Translations under genes and position numbers: made by a program | The notes under the pieces: generated by a model | What the model saw: only the letters and a program-made list of their open reading frames with translations | The model's database searches: none | Told to the model about the DNA's origin: nothing | Assembly: GCA_027309085.1 (NCBI GenBank) | Contig: DAIDDL010000004.1 | Location: forward strand, 68,865-132,864 | Source: Sulfobacillus sp. | GTDB lineage: Bacteria; Bacillota; Sulfobacillia; Sulfobacillales; Sulfobacillaceae | Length of the DNA: 64,000 bases | Direction of reading: 5' to 3' | Part shown: one piece after another, positions 24,258 to 34,178 of the stretch | How positions within the stretch are numbered: the stretch's first letter is position 1 | How the letters are laid out: each line of letters opens with the position of its first letter

Positions 24258-26740
24258 CGCACCACCACATTCACCAGTCTTCCCGGAATAGCCACCACTT
24301 TTACGATGGTCTTGCCCGCCACCAGTTCCTGAATCTTCTCATCCTCCAGCGCCAGCCTCGATAGCGCCTCGGAGTCAGCGGCTGTCGCCACCGTCATTCG
24401 GCTCCGCACTTTGCCGTTCACCTGCAGAGCGACCGTCACCTCATCGTCTCGGAGCCAGCGCTCTTCATATGTGGGCCAAGGTTCCAAGTGCACGCTGCGG
24501 CCGTGGCCCATCTGTGCCCACAGTTCTTCAGAGAGATGAGGGGCAAACGGGGCAAGGAGCAGCACCAGGGTCTGGAGAGCCTCTGCCTGCTCAGCTCCCG
24601 GCAGCCCGCCGACATCCTGGTACAGGACATTGGTCATCTCCATCAGGGTGCTGATGGCGGTGTTGAATGCGCGCCGGTCGCGGACATCTTCAGTAATTTT
24701 TTTGGTAGCCCGGTGCACCGACTTGTTCACCCGTTCCCGGGCAGCCTGCTCGGCGCTCCTGTCCCCTGTCTGCTGCTGAACCCTGGGACGCACCACCAGG
24801 CGGTACACCCGCTGCAAGAAGCGGTAAGCGCCTTCGACACCCTGCTGCGACCACTCAAAGTCCTTGTCAGGCGGCGCGGCAAACAGCATAAACACGCGGG
24901 TGGCATCAGTGCCCCACTCCTGCATGATGTGTTCCGGACTAAGTGTGTTGCCCTTGGATTTCGACATTTTTGCCCCGCCATAGACGACCATCCCCTGCGC
25001 CAAAAGCCGCGAAAAGGGCTCTTCCACCGGCACCAAACCCGCATCGTACAGCACTTTGGTAAAGAACCGCGAGTACAGCAGGTGCAGCACAGCATGTTCC
25101 TTGCCCCCCACGTACTCATCCACGGGCATCCAGTAGGCAGCATCTTCGGGACGGAAGGGCTCCTCGGCGCCGGGCGACGTAAAGCGGTAATAGTACCAGG
25201 AGGAGTCGACAAACGTGTCCATGGTGTCGGTTTCCCTGCGCGCTGGCTCGTGGCATACCGGGCAGACCGTGTCTACCCAGTCGTCCGCCCCGGCCAGTGG
25301 CGACGCTCCTTTGCCGGTAAACTCCACATTCTCGGGAAGGAGCACCGGCAAGTCCTTGCGGGGCACGGGCACGGCCCCGCACGTCTTGCAGTGGATAATG
25401 GGAATAGGTGCTCCCCAGTAGCGCTGGCGCGAAATCAGCCAGTCGCGCATCCGGTAGCTGACGCGCTTGCCGCCTTTTCCCCGCGCACTGAGCGCCCCGG
25501 CTATCTGTTCTTTCGCCTCATTGCTGTCGCGGCCGGTAAACTCCCCTGACTCAATCAGCAGGCCCGTCCCGGTATAGGCTTCCCCGTTCTCAGACGTTCC
25601 GGCCGCGTCGGGCCCCACCACCACCGTCTTGATGGGCAAGCCATAGGTATTGGCGAACACAAAATCCCTCTGATCGTGCGCGGGCACTCCCATAACCGCC
25701 CCAGTGCCGTAGTCGCCCAGCACATAGTTGGCAATCCAGATGGGAACTTTTTCGCCGGTTAGCGGGTGCACCGCATAAGCGCCAGTGAAAATACCCCGTT
25801 TTTCGGTGTTTTCCGCAGTGCGTTCGATATCGCTGTGGATGCGTTCTTCCGCAATGAAGGCCCGCACCGCCTCCTGTCCGGCATAGTCCCCAATGAGCTC
25901 TTCCACCAGGGGGTGTTCGGGCGCGATCACGATATACGTCGCTCCAAACAGCGTGTCGGGGCGGGTGGTAAACACCGCAATGGTCTGGGACGACCCCAGC
26001 ACATCAAACACCACCTCGGCGCCGACACTCTTGCCTATCCAGTTGAACTGCTGTGTTTTAATTTCTGGCGGCCAGTCAAGGGCCTGCAAATCCGAGAGCA
26101 GCCGTTCCGCATAATCTGTGATCCGGAAGTACCACTGGGTCAGGTCCCTCTTAATCACCACGGAATCGCAGCGCCAGCATAACCCGTCCTCCACCTGCTC
26201 GTTGGCGAGCACGGTTTCGCAAGTCGGGCACCAGTTGACCGCCCCGGCTTTCTGGTAGGCGAGATTGCGCTCGAAAAACAGCAGGAAGAGCTCTTGCGTA
26301 AACCGGTAATAGTCCGGCTCGGAGGTGGTGACCTCACGCGACCAGTCGAAAGAGAGGCCCATCTGCTGCATCTGCTTTTTCATGTACGCAATATTAGCCA
26401 GGGTGGACACGCGCGGGGGAACCCCGTTTTTAATCGCGGCATTTTCAGCCGGCATCCCAAACGCGTCCCAGCCCATGGGGTGAAGCACGTTGTAGCCCGC
26501 CATCCTCCGGAAGCGGGCAATCACGTCGCCCAGCGTGTAGACCCGCACATGACCCATATGCAGATGTCCGGAAGGGTACGGAAATTGCTCCAAACAGTAA
26601 AATTTAGGCCGTGCGGAAACTTTCGTTTCGTACAGATGCGCCTGTTCCCAGACTTTCTGCCACTTGCCCTCCACCAGCCGCACACTGTACCGGTCCGGAT
26701 TGGATACCGTCTCGGGACGGCCTTCATGGGTCTTCATCAT
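24254..26740 (-). CDS. leuS: Leucyl-tRNA synthetase
   Basis: 828 residues, the normal bacterial length. The HIGH motif is PYPSGHLHMGHVRVY (HMGH at residues 61-64) and the KMSKS motif is AKMSKSKGNTLSPE. The zinc/CP1 cysteines WCPTCETVLANEQV and CWRC, and the editing-domain GTGAVMGVPAHDQRD, are all present, so proofreading should be intact. ATG 26740 follows GGAGGAG. Expression is controlled by the T-box leader immediately upstream. Confidence 0.97.
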   Translation of the reverse strand: MMKTHEGRPETVSNPDRYSVRLVEGKWQKVWEQAHLYETKVSARPKFYCLEQFPYPSGHLHMGHVRVYTLGDVIARFRRMAGYNVLHPMGWDAFGMPAENAAIKNGVPPRVSTLANIAYMKKQMQQMGLSFDWSREVTTSEPDYYRFTQELFLLFFERNLAYQKAGAVNWCPTCETVLANEQVEDGLCWRCDSVVIKRDLTQWYFRITDYAERLLSDLQALDWPPEIKTQQFNWIGKSVGAEVVFDVLGSSQTIAVFTTRPDTLFGATYIVIAPEHPLVEELIGDYAGQEAVRAFIAEERIHSDIERTAENTEKRGIFTGAYAVHPLTGEKVPIWIANYVLGDYGTGAVMGVPAHDQRDFVFANTYGLPIKTVVVGPDAAGTSENGEAYTGTGLLIESGEFTGRDSNEAKEQIAGALSARGKGGKRVSYRMRDWLISRQRYWGAPIPIIHCKTCGAVPVPRKDLPVLLPENVEFTGKGASPLAGADDWVDTVCPVCHEPARRETDTMDTFVDSSWYYYRFTSPGAEEPFRPEDAAYWMPVDEYVGGKEHAVLHLLYSRFFTKVLYDAGLVPVEEPFSRLLAQGMVVYGGAKMSKSKGNTLSPEHIMQEWGTDATRVFMLFAAPPDKDFEWSQQGVEGAYRFLQRVYRLVVRPRVQQQTGDRSAEQAARERVNKSVHRATKKITEDVRDRRAFNTAISTLMEMTNVLYQDVGGLPGAEQAEALQTLVLLLAPFAPHLSEELWAQMGHGRSVHLEPWPTYEERWLRDDEVTVALQVNGKVRSRMTVATAADSEALSRLALEDEKIQELVAGKTIVKVVAIPGRLVNVVVR

Positions 26741-26764
26741 TTCGTGTCTCCTCCAATTAAAAAA

Positions 26765-26990
26765 CGTCCCTCATTACACCTAAGGGACGAGAGTTAACCC
26801 GCGGTACCACCCAATTTAGCGCACCAGTCGATGCGCTCGCTTTGATCAGCGGTAACGGGCTGAATCCGTGCTCTCCAGAAGCGAGGGGGAAGACATAGGG
26901 ATCGGCTCACACCCAGCACCGATTCTCTGAAGCCCTGACCATCTTTCCGGGATCTCCTATCATAGAGCGTACGCAATATTCCATCGTCTC
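26765..26990 (-). promoter_or_regulatory. T-box riboswitch leader of leuS
   Basis: The minus-strand leader contains GGGTGGTACCGCGG (about 26799-26812), the near-invariant T-box that pairs with the tRNA acceptor end. It is followed by a terminator with stem CGTCCCT/AGGGACG and a T-run (about 26761-26788). Further upstream is an AGAGAA element and a stem (ATCGG/CCGAT). CTT at 26890-26892 is a plausible Leu specifier codon, consistent with the downstream gene. Uncharged tRNA-Leu would stabilise the antiterminator. Confidence 0.93.
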
Positions 26991-27000
26991 CATCTTACCG

Positions 27001-27355
27001 CGAATGGCAGCCCAGCGCAAACGCGGAGCCATTTACCTAGAAACTCTTCAATGACTGGAATAGGCTTGGTCGGCCGCAGTGGGCCTAGGGACGCTCCAGC
27101 GGGCGCTGCGGGGTCTGTGTAAATCCCGAGTAACCAGCAGGCGCCATGTGTCGCTCTGTTGGCCGTTTCTTTCGGTTGACGGTGTCATTGCGTCCCCGTG
27201 CCCGATTTCCCAGGCTCTAAAACTCCGTACTGTTTTCGGAATGCGACACTCCACCCGGAATTTGCTTCGCTGGGTGCCCGTGTCGGTCCCTCCCTAATTC
27301 CTGTGTTAAAGCTGCCTGTGCCTGGTCAATTATTCCAACGCAAAGCAGGAGTTCT
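27001..27355. other. Intergenic stretch, no gene seen
   Basis: About 355 bases between the leuS leader and the EAL gene. There are no supported ORFs or RNA motifs. It should hold promoters for both divergent units, but none was recognisable with confidence. Confidence 0.35.
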
Positions 27356-30169
27356 GTGCTCGGACACGAAACTTTAGACAAGAAGAATATGGGAGGTCTC
27401 TGGAGGGATGACGATTTGAATAATAAGGGGGCAGAGCCACCTCAGCATGACGCTTGGACCCGGTGGGCTAAAGACCGACTCATACGTGCGGTATTCCAAC
27501 CTATTGTTTCTCTGCGGGATGGGTCCGCCCTCGCCTTTGAAGGGCTCAGCCGTCCCCACGACGCAGGCGGCACCCCCATCGATGTCTCGGCCCTCATCGT
27601 CTCGGCTGAACAACATGACCAGCTGCTCGCCTTCGATGAGACCGCCTTCCGTGCGGTGCTGGCTTCGGCCGCATCTGTAGCCTATGGTCCGGAACTGCTG
27701 CTGTTCATCAATATTCTGCCAAAAAGTCTAGAGCATCCTCTCCCGTTTCTGCGCCATTTGCAGCATCACCCGCTCATCACCCCGCAACAGATGGTGCTCG
27801 AGATTTCCGAACGGGAAACCATCTCCGGCGGTGACGCCAAGCTTCAGGAATATCTGGCGCCTTTTCGGGAAATGGGGGTGCGGGTGGCCCTTGACGATCT
27901 GGGATCGGGCTATTCTGGTCTCAACCGTCTAGTGGAGCTGTCTCCGGATTTCGCCAAGATCGACCTCAGTCTGGTGAGGGACGTCGATCGCAACTCCATC
28001 AAGCTGGCCTTGTTGGAAAGCACGGCCCGGTTTGCCGCCAATACCGCAGCGACGGTTCTGATTGCGGAGGGAATCGAATCGTTCGCAGAACTGTATACCC
28101 TGAAAGAGATCGGTGTCGATTACGGTCAGGGATACCTCCTCGGCCGCCCGCAGGAACACCTGGCCACCTCTCTGGAACCCGCGCAGTTTTCCAAAGGCAA
28201 GGCGCGGACGCTATCACCACAGTACCAGCTTGACAGTCTCTTGACCTCAGCGCGCCGCATGGTACAGGGTCTAGCGCGGGGAGAGGGACGCTACACGCAC
28301 CTCCTGGCACTAGCCAAACGTCTGACCGGAGCCGATGTGGCTGCCCTCTATAAAGCCGACGGCCCAGGGCTGCGCTACTTCGAGTCCACCGTCCTGCTGG
28401 ATGCCGAAGAAATTGCCTATTTCAACCGCGCCATCGACCCCCAGTCCCCTGCGCTCTATGCGGCGATGCTAAGACGCAAGCCCGCCATATTCCAGCGGGC
28501 ATCGGACCGTGCGCCCGGGGTATGGTCCGAGCGGCATCATCTGGAGTCTCGCCTGGCCGTGCCTATTTGCGACAATCTGGGCTGCTGGGGAATGCTGCAT
28601 CTAGGCTATGTTGAGCCCGATCAGATCCGGCCTGCAGTCATTCAGCTGGCCGAAGGAATCGCGTCCTTGTTAGCTCTGGCGCTGGGGTATGCGGAGCGTG
28701 AAGAATCCTTGGGGGACCAGGCCCTGTTGGGGGAGCCTTTATTTGAGGCCATATCTGCCTTAGCCGATACAGACAGCCTGGAGCGGCTGCTGGCGAGGGC
28801 GGTCGAAGCTGCCCTCGCCGCCACCGGTGCCCACGAAGGATGGATTGGCATCCTGAACACCCAGACCCTGCATTGCGTCATGGCGGATGGGCAGAGTTTC
28901 GACATCGAGCGCGAAAACCTGTTTGACCCCTCAACGGATGACGGGCAAGGACCCGTCGGGACCATTCTGCAGCGCCAAACATCGCTGGTCATCCCCAACA
29001 TCGCCAATGATCCGACCTTGAATCCCTGGGTGGAAGAAATGCTGGCTAGCGGAATCAAGTCCGCAGCGGGACTTCCCCTGATTTCCCAGGGACGGCTGTT
29101 AGGCATTCTCAAGGTCTATCACAGCGAGATCGGCGGATTCACCCCCGGACGCATCCGCCGGCTTCACGCCCTCGCCTCACTGGCCACAGCCCTCATTGAA
29201 CGTTCTCTCAGCACCTTGGTAAGCGAAGACTATGGCAGGCGGCAGCGCGTCATTGCCCAAGGGTTCGCCGCCATGAACTATCTTCACTCCAGCCAAGACC
29301 TGCTCGACCTTCTGGTCTCGACTCTTGCGGAATACGGCCCGTACCCTCTTGTGAGCGTCATTCAGGAGCGTACAGGACTGTTTGTTCCCCTGGCCGTCCA
29401 TGCGGACGCGGACTCGCTCCAGGCGCGGTTTCGCCAGCGGATGTCCACCACCCCTTACCTCCAGGCTTTCTCTTTAGCTCTGGAAACCGGCCAGCAGCAG
29501 CCCCTGGAGTCTGCTCCCGGTGAATCATCATCCGGTGGTCCGGCATGCGGCACCGTTATTCCCTTGAAGGTGCATGGGCTCCTCGCCGTCATCTGGGCAG
29601 CCGCGCCAGGCAGCCTGCTTCCTTATGCCCACGACATGGAAACCTACATTCACTCCCTGGGCGCAGCTCTGGACCGCAACATGCTGCAGGACACCATTGC
29701 CGAAGCTCAGCAAGAAACCGAACGCCTTCTGGCCACAATCAAAGCGCTCCCGCTCGCGTCCACCACACAAGATCTCTGGAAGCAGGTCGGCACCGTACTT
29801 ATCACCCATCTGCGCGCTACGGGCGGGTGGCTGATCGAGCAAACCCAGCCGCCGCGTGTCCTCGCACAGTTCGGCCGGGCCCGCGCTCCAGAAGATGGAA
29901 TCCCGCCAGCGCTGCTTGCCGCAATCTCCCCCGTGGCGGTCAGCGGCGAGGATGTCCCCGAGGCGCTGCGGCGCACAGGCACCAAGAGTTTGGCTGGGTT
30001 TCGCCTGTACCGGCCTGAACGGATCCCAGCCCGCTTCCTCATCATCACGGGGGATTCCAATGAGGGATTCTCCCCCTCCCAGATGCGCCGTTTTGAAATT
30101 CTGGTGTCGTTCGCCCAAGCCAGCTATGAGATCTTGCAGCTGCGCTCTGGCGCCCGGGGCAACGTCTGA
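27356..30169 (+). CDS. EAL-domain c-di-GMP phosphodiesterase with tandem GAF domains
   Basis: 937 residues, soluble. The EAL domain spans ~residues 35-265. The signature reads EGL (62-64) in place of EAL, but the metal and catalytic set is kept: FINILPKSL (Asn), VLEISERE, VALDDLGSGYSGL (both Asp), FAKIDLSLV (Lys), IAEGIES and YGQGYLLGRP. It should therefore hydrolyse c-di-GMP. Three to four GAF-like modules follow (~290-440, 455-610, 625-780, 790-930), each with hydrophobic Trp-Gly repeats. GTG 27356 is supported by CAGGAG; ATG 27389 is an alternative. It mirrors the GAF-GGDEF protein at 44088. Confidence 0.85.
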   Translation: MLGHETLDKKNMGGLWRDDDLNNKGAEPPQHDAWTRWAKDRLIRAVFQPIVSLRDGSALAFEGLSRPHDAGGTPIDVSALIVSAEQHDQLLAFDETAFRAVLASAASVAYGPELLLFINILPKSLEHPLPFLRHLQHHPLITPQQMVLEISERETISGGDAKLQEYLAPFREMGVRVALDDLGSGYSGLNRLVELSPDFAKIDLSLVRDVDRNSIKLALLESTARFAANTAATVLIAEGIESFAELYTLKEIGVDYGQGYLLGRPQEHLATSLEPAQFSKGKARTLSPQYQLDSLLTSARRMVQGLARGEGRYTHLLALAKRLTGADVAALYKADGPGLRYFESTVLLDAEEIAYFNRAIDPQSPALYAAMLRRKPAIFQRASDRAPGVWSERHHLESRLAVPICDNLGCWGMLHLGYVEPDQIRPAVIQLAEGIASLLALALGYAEREESLGDQALLGEPLFEAISALADTDSLERLLARAVEAALAATGAHEGWIGILNTQTLHCVMADGQSFDIERENLFDPSTDDGQGPVGTILQRQTSLVIPNIANDPTLNPWVEEMLASGIKSAAGLPLISQGRLLGILKVYHSEIGGFTPGRIRRLHALASLATALIERSLSTLVSEDYGRRQRVIAQGFAAMNYLHSSQDLLDLLVSTLAEYGPYPLVSVIQERTGLFVPLAVHADADSLQARFRQRMSTTPYLQAFSLALETGQQQPLESAPGESSSGGPACGTVIPLKVHGLLAVIWAAAPGSLLPYAHDMETYIHSLGAALDRNMLQDTIAEAQQETERLLATIKALPLASTTQDLWKQVGTVLITHLRATGGWLIEQTQPPRVLAQFGRARAPEDGIPPALLAAISPVAVSGEDVPEALRRTGTKSLAGFRLYRPERIPARFLIITGDSNEGFSPSQMRRFEILVSFAQASYEILQLRSGARGNV

Positions 30170-31175
30170 TCCGTCAGACGGCCATGTACATTCCCCGTGC
30201 TGTCTCCCCAACGCCCGTGCCTCCGGGGTGGGCTCACGCACGTGGGACATGAGCCCGGCTTGGAGATATCGGCGGATAAGTCGCAGCACCTGTGGGTTCC
30301 GGCCCCGGCGCGCTACGCGCGCCATCAGGATATCGCGGTCAATCCGGTCGAAGAATTTTTCCAAGTCCATGCCGACAACCCATTGCGCCCCGTCTCGGCA
30401 CTTCGTCGAACTTGGCGGCCGCTTGATGAGCGCTTCGCCCCGGGACTCGACGGCGAGAACTGGGGGTCGGAGATTGGTGTAAGCACTCGCTGGATGAACC
30501 GGTCCATGACCGAAGGAACCCCTAACATCCGGACGGCCCCGGTGAGTTTCGGGATTTCGATGCCCCGGATGATAGGTGCCTGAGAGGATGGCCATGCGAA
30601 TCTGGGGCCAGCGTTGTCGGAGGTCGTCCACCAACTGTTCCGTGGTCACCCTATCAACACCAGGCGCACCTTCGTCAGCGAGCACCCGTCGTAAAGCCTG
30701 CTTCAGATTCTGTTCATCCAGAATGGTCTTGATGAGGCTGTCAGCCGACACGTCGGGTGTCGAGGACGCACTCTTCGCCTGGGACAACCCACCGGCACGA
30801 GGCTCTCGGCAGACGAGATATTCGGCTGTCTTTGCGTGTCCCACGAATCCATAGGTTGCACCACTTTCTTGTACTGTTCAGCCCTTAAGTCGGCGCAGCC
30901 GCGCCGACTTACTGTGGCCTCAACTGACTTCTCCGGTCTCACGCACACCTGGCGATGCACCTTCCCACTTTGCGGCACCTCCGATCTCCCCCGGCTAAGA
31001 GCGTGTGCTATCCCCCCGCCTACGGGGTACATGTACGTAGCGTGCGCTTGACTATTTTGGGCTTTATTCTGTTTCGCGAACTCACGCCACGCGCCCCGCC
31101 TCGCATGCACTTTCCGTGCGTCCGGCCAGAGGTTTGCCGCCGGCTTTTCGTCAGATTCCCCCTCGCGGTGGACAC
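30170..31175 (-). mobile_element. 5' portion of a group II intron
   Basis: Upstream of the maturase remnant (30862-31175 on the minus strand) is structured RNA typical of group II intron domain I, with GCATCGCCAGGTGTGCGTGA and GACCGGAGAAGTC segments. GTGTC at 31175-31171 could be the 5' splice-site end (consensus GUGYG). Domains V and VI would lie past the missing maturase half and are absent. The truncated 3' side abuts the stop of the EAL gene. Confidence 0.7.
30180..30861 (-). pseudogene. Truncated, frameshifted group II intron reverse transcriptase
   Basis: In three frames on the minus strand lie pieces of an LtrA-type maturase: MDSWDTQRQPNISSAESLVP, LKQALRRVLADEGAPGVD, LVDDLRQRWPQIRMAILSG, PKLTGAVRMLGVPSVMDRF, and WVVGMDLEKFFDRIDRDILM. 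At least two frame changes are needed to join them. The protein breaks off before the YADD active site, so the maturase and endonuclease domains are missing. It is dead as a mobile element. Confidence 0.85.
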
Positions 31176-31254
31176 CCTTGCCTTAGACTAACGGTTGGAA
31201 CGGGTCATCCCCGTCAGGACTTCACCTAGACCACACGCCCATGCCGGTCGCACG

Positions 31255-31292
31255 AAAAAAGGGAACGCCACCTGGCAATTGGCGTTCCCTTT
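31255..31292 (-). terminator. Terminator of the ClC channel gene
   Basis: GGGAACGCCA (31261-31270) pairs with TGGCGTTCCC (31280-31289). On the minus strand the stem is followed by a run of six T (plus-strand A run at 31255-31260). Confidence 0.85.
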
Positions 31293-31344
31293 ACAGCATG
31301 ACCTGCTTCCCGAACTCGCACCTGCCGCCTACTCACTGCCCTGC

Positions 31345-33330
31345 TCAGGTTCCCTGGTAGGCGACAATCTCCTTGGCCTTCAGCTGATTAATAATGCTCT
31401 GGCGGTCAGAGGCCGGCACGACATAAACCAGCAGACGGTCACCTGGTTCCAGCACAAACGACCCGTGCGGGATCATGGCGCCCTGCTTGCGGGAGACGGA
31501 CACAATGAGAGCATTCTTTGACAAGGCGAGATCCTGAATAGCTTGTCCGACAGCCGGGGAGACAGCGGGCAATTCCATTTCAACGAACAACCCGTCGTTC
31601 TCCTGTTTCAGGCTCTCCACCTGGTGCGCCGTATCCACCGCGTGCACAGCGGATGCGTTGTAGGCCTTCAGCACCCCTGACTGGGTAATGACACCCGCAA
31701 TGCGGTGAGTGGCCGCGTCCTGAACCGGCAACACCGCCATATTGTACATTGACAGGTAACGGATGGCCTCATCCAGCGATTCATTGCTGGCAATGGGCTT
31801 GGGCAGCGGCTGGATAATATTCTCCACGGTCGTGTTCCGCTCCTTCGATTGCATCGCCGCCACAATATCCCGCATGGTTACAATCCCTTCCAATCCCGAC
31901 GCGCGGCTGACCACGGGTAAAAATGACCGGTTGAGCCGCGTCATTTTCTGCCACGCTTCCGAAACGGCCGCCGCGGGCCGGATAGACGTTTCCCCAAGAG
32001 GCTCCAACGCTGCCTGCACTGATATGGCGGCCATCGGTCTGACGTCGTCCCCGCGCAGAATCTTGATTCCCCGGCGATGCAGTTTGACCGTATACATCGA
32101 ATCGCGGGTAAAAAATGTGTAGGTTAGAAAACTGATCACGGCGCATGCCATTACAGGCGCGGTCAGATGATAGTCTCCGGTAATCTCCAGCAATATGGTA
32201 ATGGCGACAAAAGGCGCCTGCGCCGCCGCCGCGAACAGTGCAGCCATCCCGGCGATGGCATAGATGGATGGGTGAGGCGCGAGCTGCGGCGAGATGGCGT
32301 AGAGCAGATTGCCAAAAGCGCCGCCGACCATTCCCCCCAAAAACAAAGAGGGGGCGAACACTCCACCAGACCCTCCCGCGCCAATGGTTAAGAGCGTGGC
32401 CACATATTTGGCAATAAACAGCACAATCAAGCCGCCCCATAAAATCTGATTGGTGAGAGCCAAGTGCATGGTAGGATATCCCACCCCCAGCACCTGGGGC
32501 ACAAAAAGACCGATAATCCCGACCACCAAACCGCCTGCCAGAGCCTTGACCCAAAAAGGAATCGTCAAGTGATTGAAAAAGTCCTCGGAAAATGTCAGAC
32601 CTTTGGTGTAAAGCACAGCTACTACCGACATAATCAGGCCCAGACCCATCATAAACAACAGAGCGAAGTGGTTGATGACGTGATAGGAAGGCGTTTGGAG
32701 GACAGCCTGGCTGCCCATAATGGTGTCAAAAACTGTCGTGCCAGTGACAGAGGCGAGGAAAACCGGCACCACAGCGCCCATCTGGTAGCTGCCGAGAATG
32801 ATTTCCAGACCGAAAAATCCGCCCGCGATAGGGGCATTGAAGGTAGCGCCAATGCCCGCTGCAGACCCCGCGGCCAGCAGCAGCGTCGTGTATTTTTCCG
32901 AGAGTTTTAAAATCTGGGCCATGGTCGACCCGAAAGCCGCTCCAATGAGGGCAATCGGTCCTTCGCGCCCGACCGAGCCGCCGCTCCCAATCGTCACAGC
33001 CGGGGCGATAATTCCGAATATCCCGACCCGCGGCCGGATTTTCCCGCCATGCAGAGCCAGCGCCTCGAGAATCTGCGGGACACCGTGCCCTTTCACTTCC
33101 GGCGCACCGTAATGGGTGATGAGGCTCACAATCACCAGCCCGATAGCGGGCCCCAACACCACCAGGCCCAGATGGCCCGCGGACAGGCTGTCCCCTATCA
33201 ACAAAGTATGAACTACTTTAATCATCCAGCGGAACACAATCGCACCCAGGCCGCCGACCACTCCGGTCACCATGGCCAGCGCGCTGACAACCCACGGCTC
33301 CCATTTCGGGGCAAACAAGTGCGCCCGCAT
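31345..33330 (-). CDS. ClC-type chloride channel/antiporter with CBS pair and TrkA-C domain
   Basis: About 661 residues. The anion-selectivity motifs are GSGGSVGREGP (gating Glu) and GGSGGVFAPSLFLG. Around twelve helices end near residue 410. Two CBS motifs follow (~430-570) and a C-terminal TrkA-C/RCK-like domain (~580-661, with LPAVSPAVGQAIQDLAL and VLEPGDRLLVYV). The soluble tail suggests nucleotide or second-messenger gating. ATG 33330 has AAGG 8 bases upstream; in-frame ATGs at 33354 and 33363 lack good sites. It follows the SDR gene with no gap, so they are likely co-transcribed. Such proteins can aid acid resistance. Confidence 0.88.
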   Translation of the reverse strand: MRAHLFAPKWEPWVVSALAMVTGVVGGLGAIVFRWMIKVVHTLLIGDSLSAGHLGLVVLGPAIGLVIVSLITHYGAPEVKGHGVPQILEALALHGGKIRPRVGIFGIIAPAVTIGSGGSVGREGPIALIGAAFGSTMAQILKLSEKYTTLLLAAGSAAGIGATFNAPIAGGFFGLEIILGSYQMGAVVPVFLASVTGTTVFDTIMGSQAVLQTPSYHVINHFALLFMMGLGLIMSVVAVLYTKGLTFSEDFFNHLTIPFWVKALAGGLVVGIIGLFVPQVLGVGYPTMHLALTNQILWGGLIVLFIAKYVATLLTIGAGGSGGVFAPSLFLGGMVGGAFGNLLYAISPQLAPHPSIYAIAGMAALFAAAAQAPFVAITILLEITGDYHLTAPVMACAVISFLTYTFFTRDSMYTVKLHRRGIKILRGDDVRPMAAISVQAALEPLGETSIRPAAAVSEAWQKMTRLNRSFLPVVSRASGLEGIVTMRDIVAAMQSKERNTTVENIIQPLPKPIASNESLDEAIRYLSMYNMAVLPVQDAATHRIAGVITQSGVLKAYNASAVHAVDTAHQVESLKQENDGLFVEMELPAVSPAVGQAIQDLALSKNALIVSVSRKQGAMIPHGSFVLEPGDRLLVYVVPASDRQSIINQLKAKEIVAYQGT

Positions 33331-33363
33331 GTTTTCAACCTTCACCAAATGCATCCACCCCAT

Positions 33364-34086
33364 TTAATACGAAATATTCAGCCCGCCGTCGACGACCATC
33401 TCTGTGCCCGTAATGTAAGAAGAAACCTCCGGATCCAGCAAAAACCGGATGGCCTGCGCGGCGTCTTTTGCGGTGCCCAAACGGCCGAGCGCAATATGGG
33501 GAAGCAGCTCGGCTTCCGTCGCGGGATGTTTCACGCCCATCCCTTCCGCCAAGGCCCCCAGCACCACAGCGTTGACGCGTATCCCGTCCCGGCCCCATTC
33601 AGCGGCTAAATGCCTCATCAGCCCGTTAAGTCCGGCCTTGGCGGCGCCGTATGCTGCCGCCGGTCCCGCCGTGCTAGACATTTTGGCATCGACGCTCGAG
33701 ACTAGCACAATGCTGGCCCCAGACACCAACACTGGTTTCAGCGCGGTAGTCAATTCAAAAGCCGAGCGCAGGTTGACGGCCATGGTGTATTCCCACTCAT
33801 ATCCGGTGGTCGCCACCGCCTGGTCACTGAATACCACACCCCCCAGGTGAACCAGTCCCTGAACCCGGGCTATTTTCCGGGAGTGAAGAGCCTCTGTCAC
33901 GGCAGCAGCGGCAAGTCCCGGAACAGACAGGTCCGTCCGGATCCAGTCCCCAGCGTCTCCGGATTCCGCGGGAGGATTCCGGCTGGCCCCAATAATTCGC
34001 CAGGTCCCTACCAGCAACTTGCTCAAGGCTTGGCCAATCCCGCTCGTCAGCCCCGTGGCCACTAAAACCGGACGTGTATCAGCCAC
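33364..34086 (-). CDS. SDR-family oxidoreductase
   Basis: 240 residues. ATGLTSGIGQAL is the cofactor-binding TGxxxGIG. LVHLGGVV replaces the usual NNAG. VLVSSVDAK gives the Ser, and AYGAAKAGL the Tyr-x-x-x-Lys. ITGTEMVVDGGLNISY is the standard C terminus. GTG 34086 has GGAG 6 bases upstream. The substrate cannot be told from sequence. It is directly upstream of the ClC gene and divergent from the YyaL-like gene. Confidence 0.85.
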   Translation of the reverse strand: MADTRPVLVATGLTSGIGQALSKLLVGTWRIIGASRNPPAESGDAGDWIRTDLSVPGLAAAAVTEALHSRKIARVQGLVHLGGVVFSDQAVATTGYEWEYTMAVNLRSAFELTTALKPVLVSGASIVLVSSVDAKMSSTAGPAAAYGAAKAGLNGLMRHLAAEWGRDGIRVNAVVLGALAEGMGVKHPATEAELLPHIALGRLGTAKDAAQAIRFLLDPEVSSYITGTEMVVDGGLNISY

Positions 34087-34178
34087 GCTTGTCTCCAGTG
34101 AAGCATAGTCTCGCCAACCGGGGGTAAAGATTGGTATGATAGCCAGTGTGTTGTTGATGTCGAGAAAGGATGAAAATC

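Noticed and set aside
29528-30844. 438-codon minus-strand frame ending inside the EAL gene
   Set aside because: Only the part above ~30180 resembles a maturase. The rest is antisense shadow of the EAL/GAF gene.
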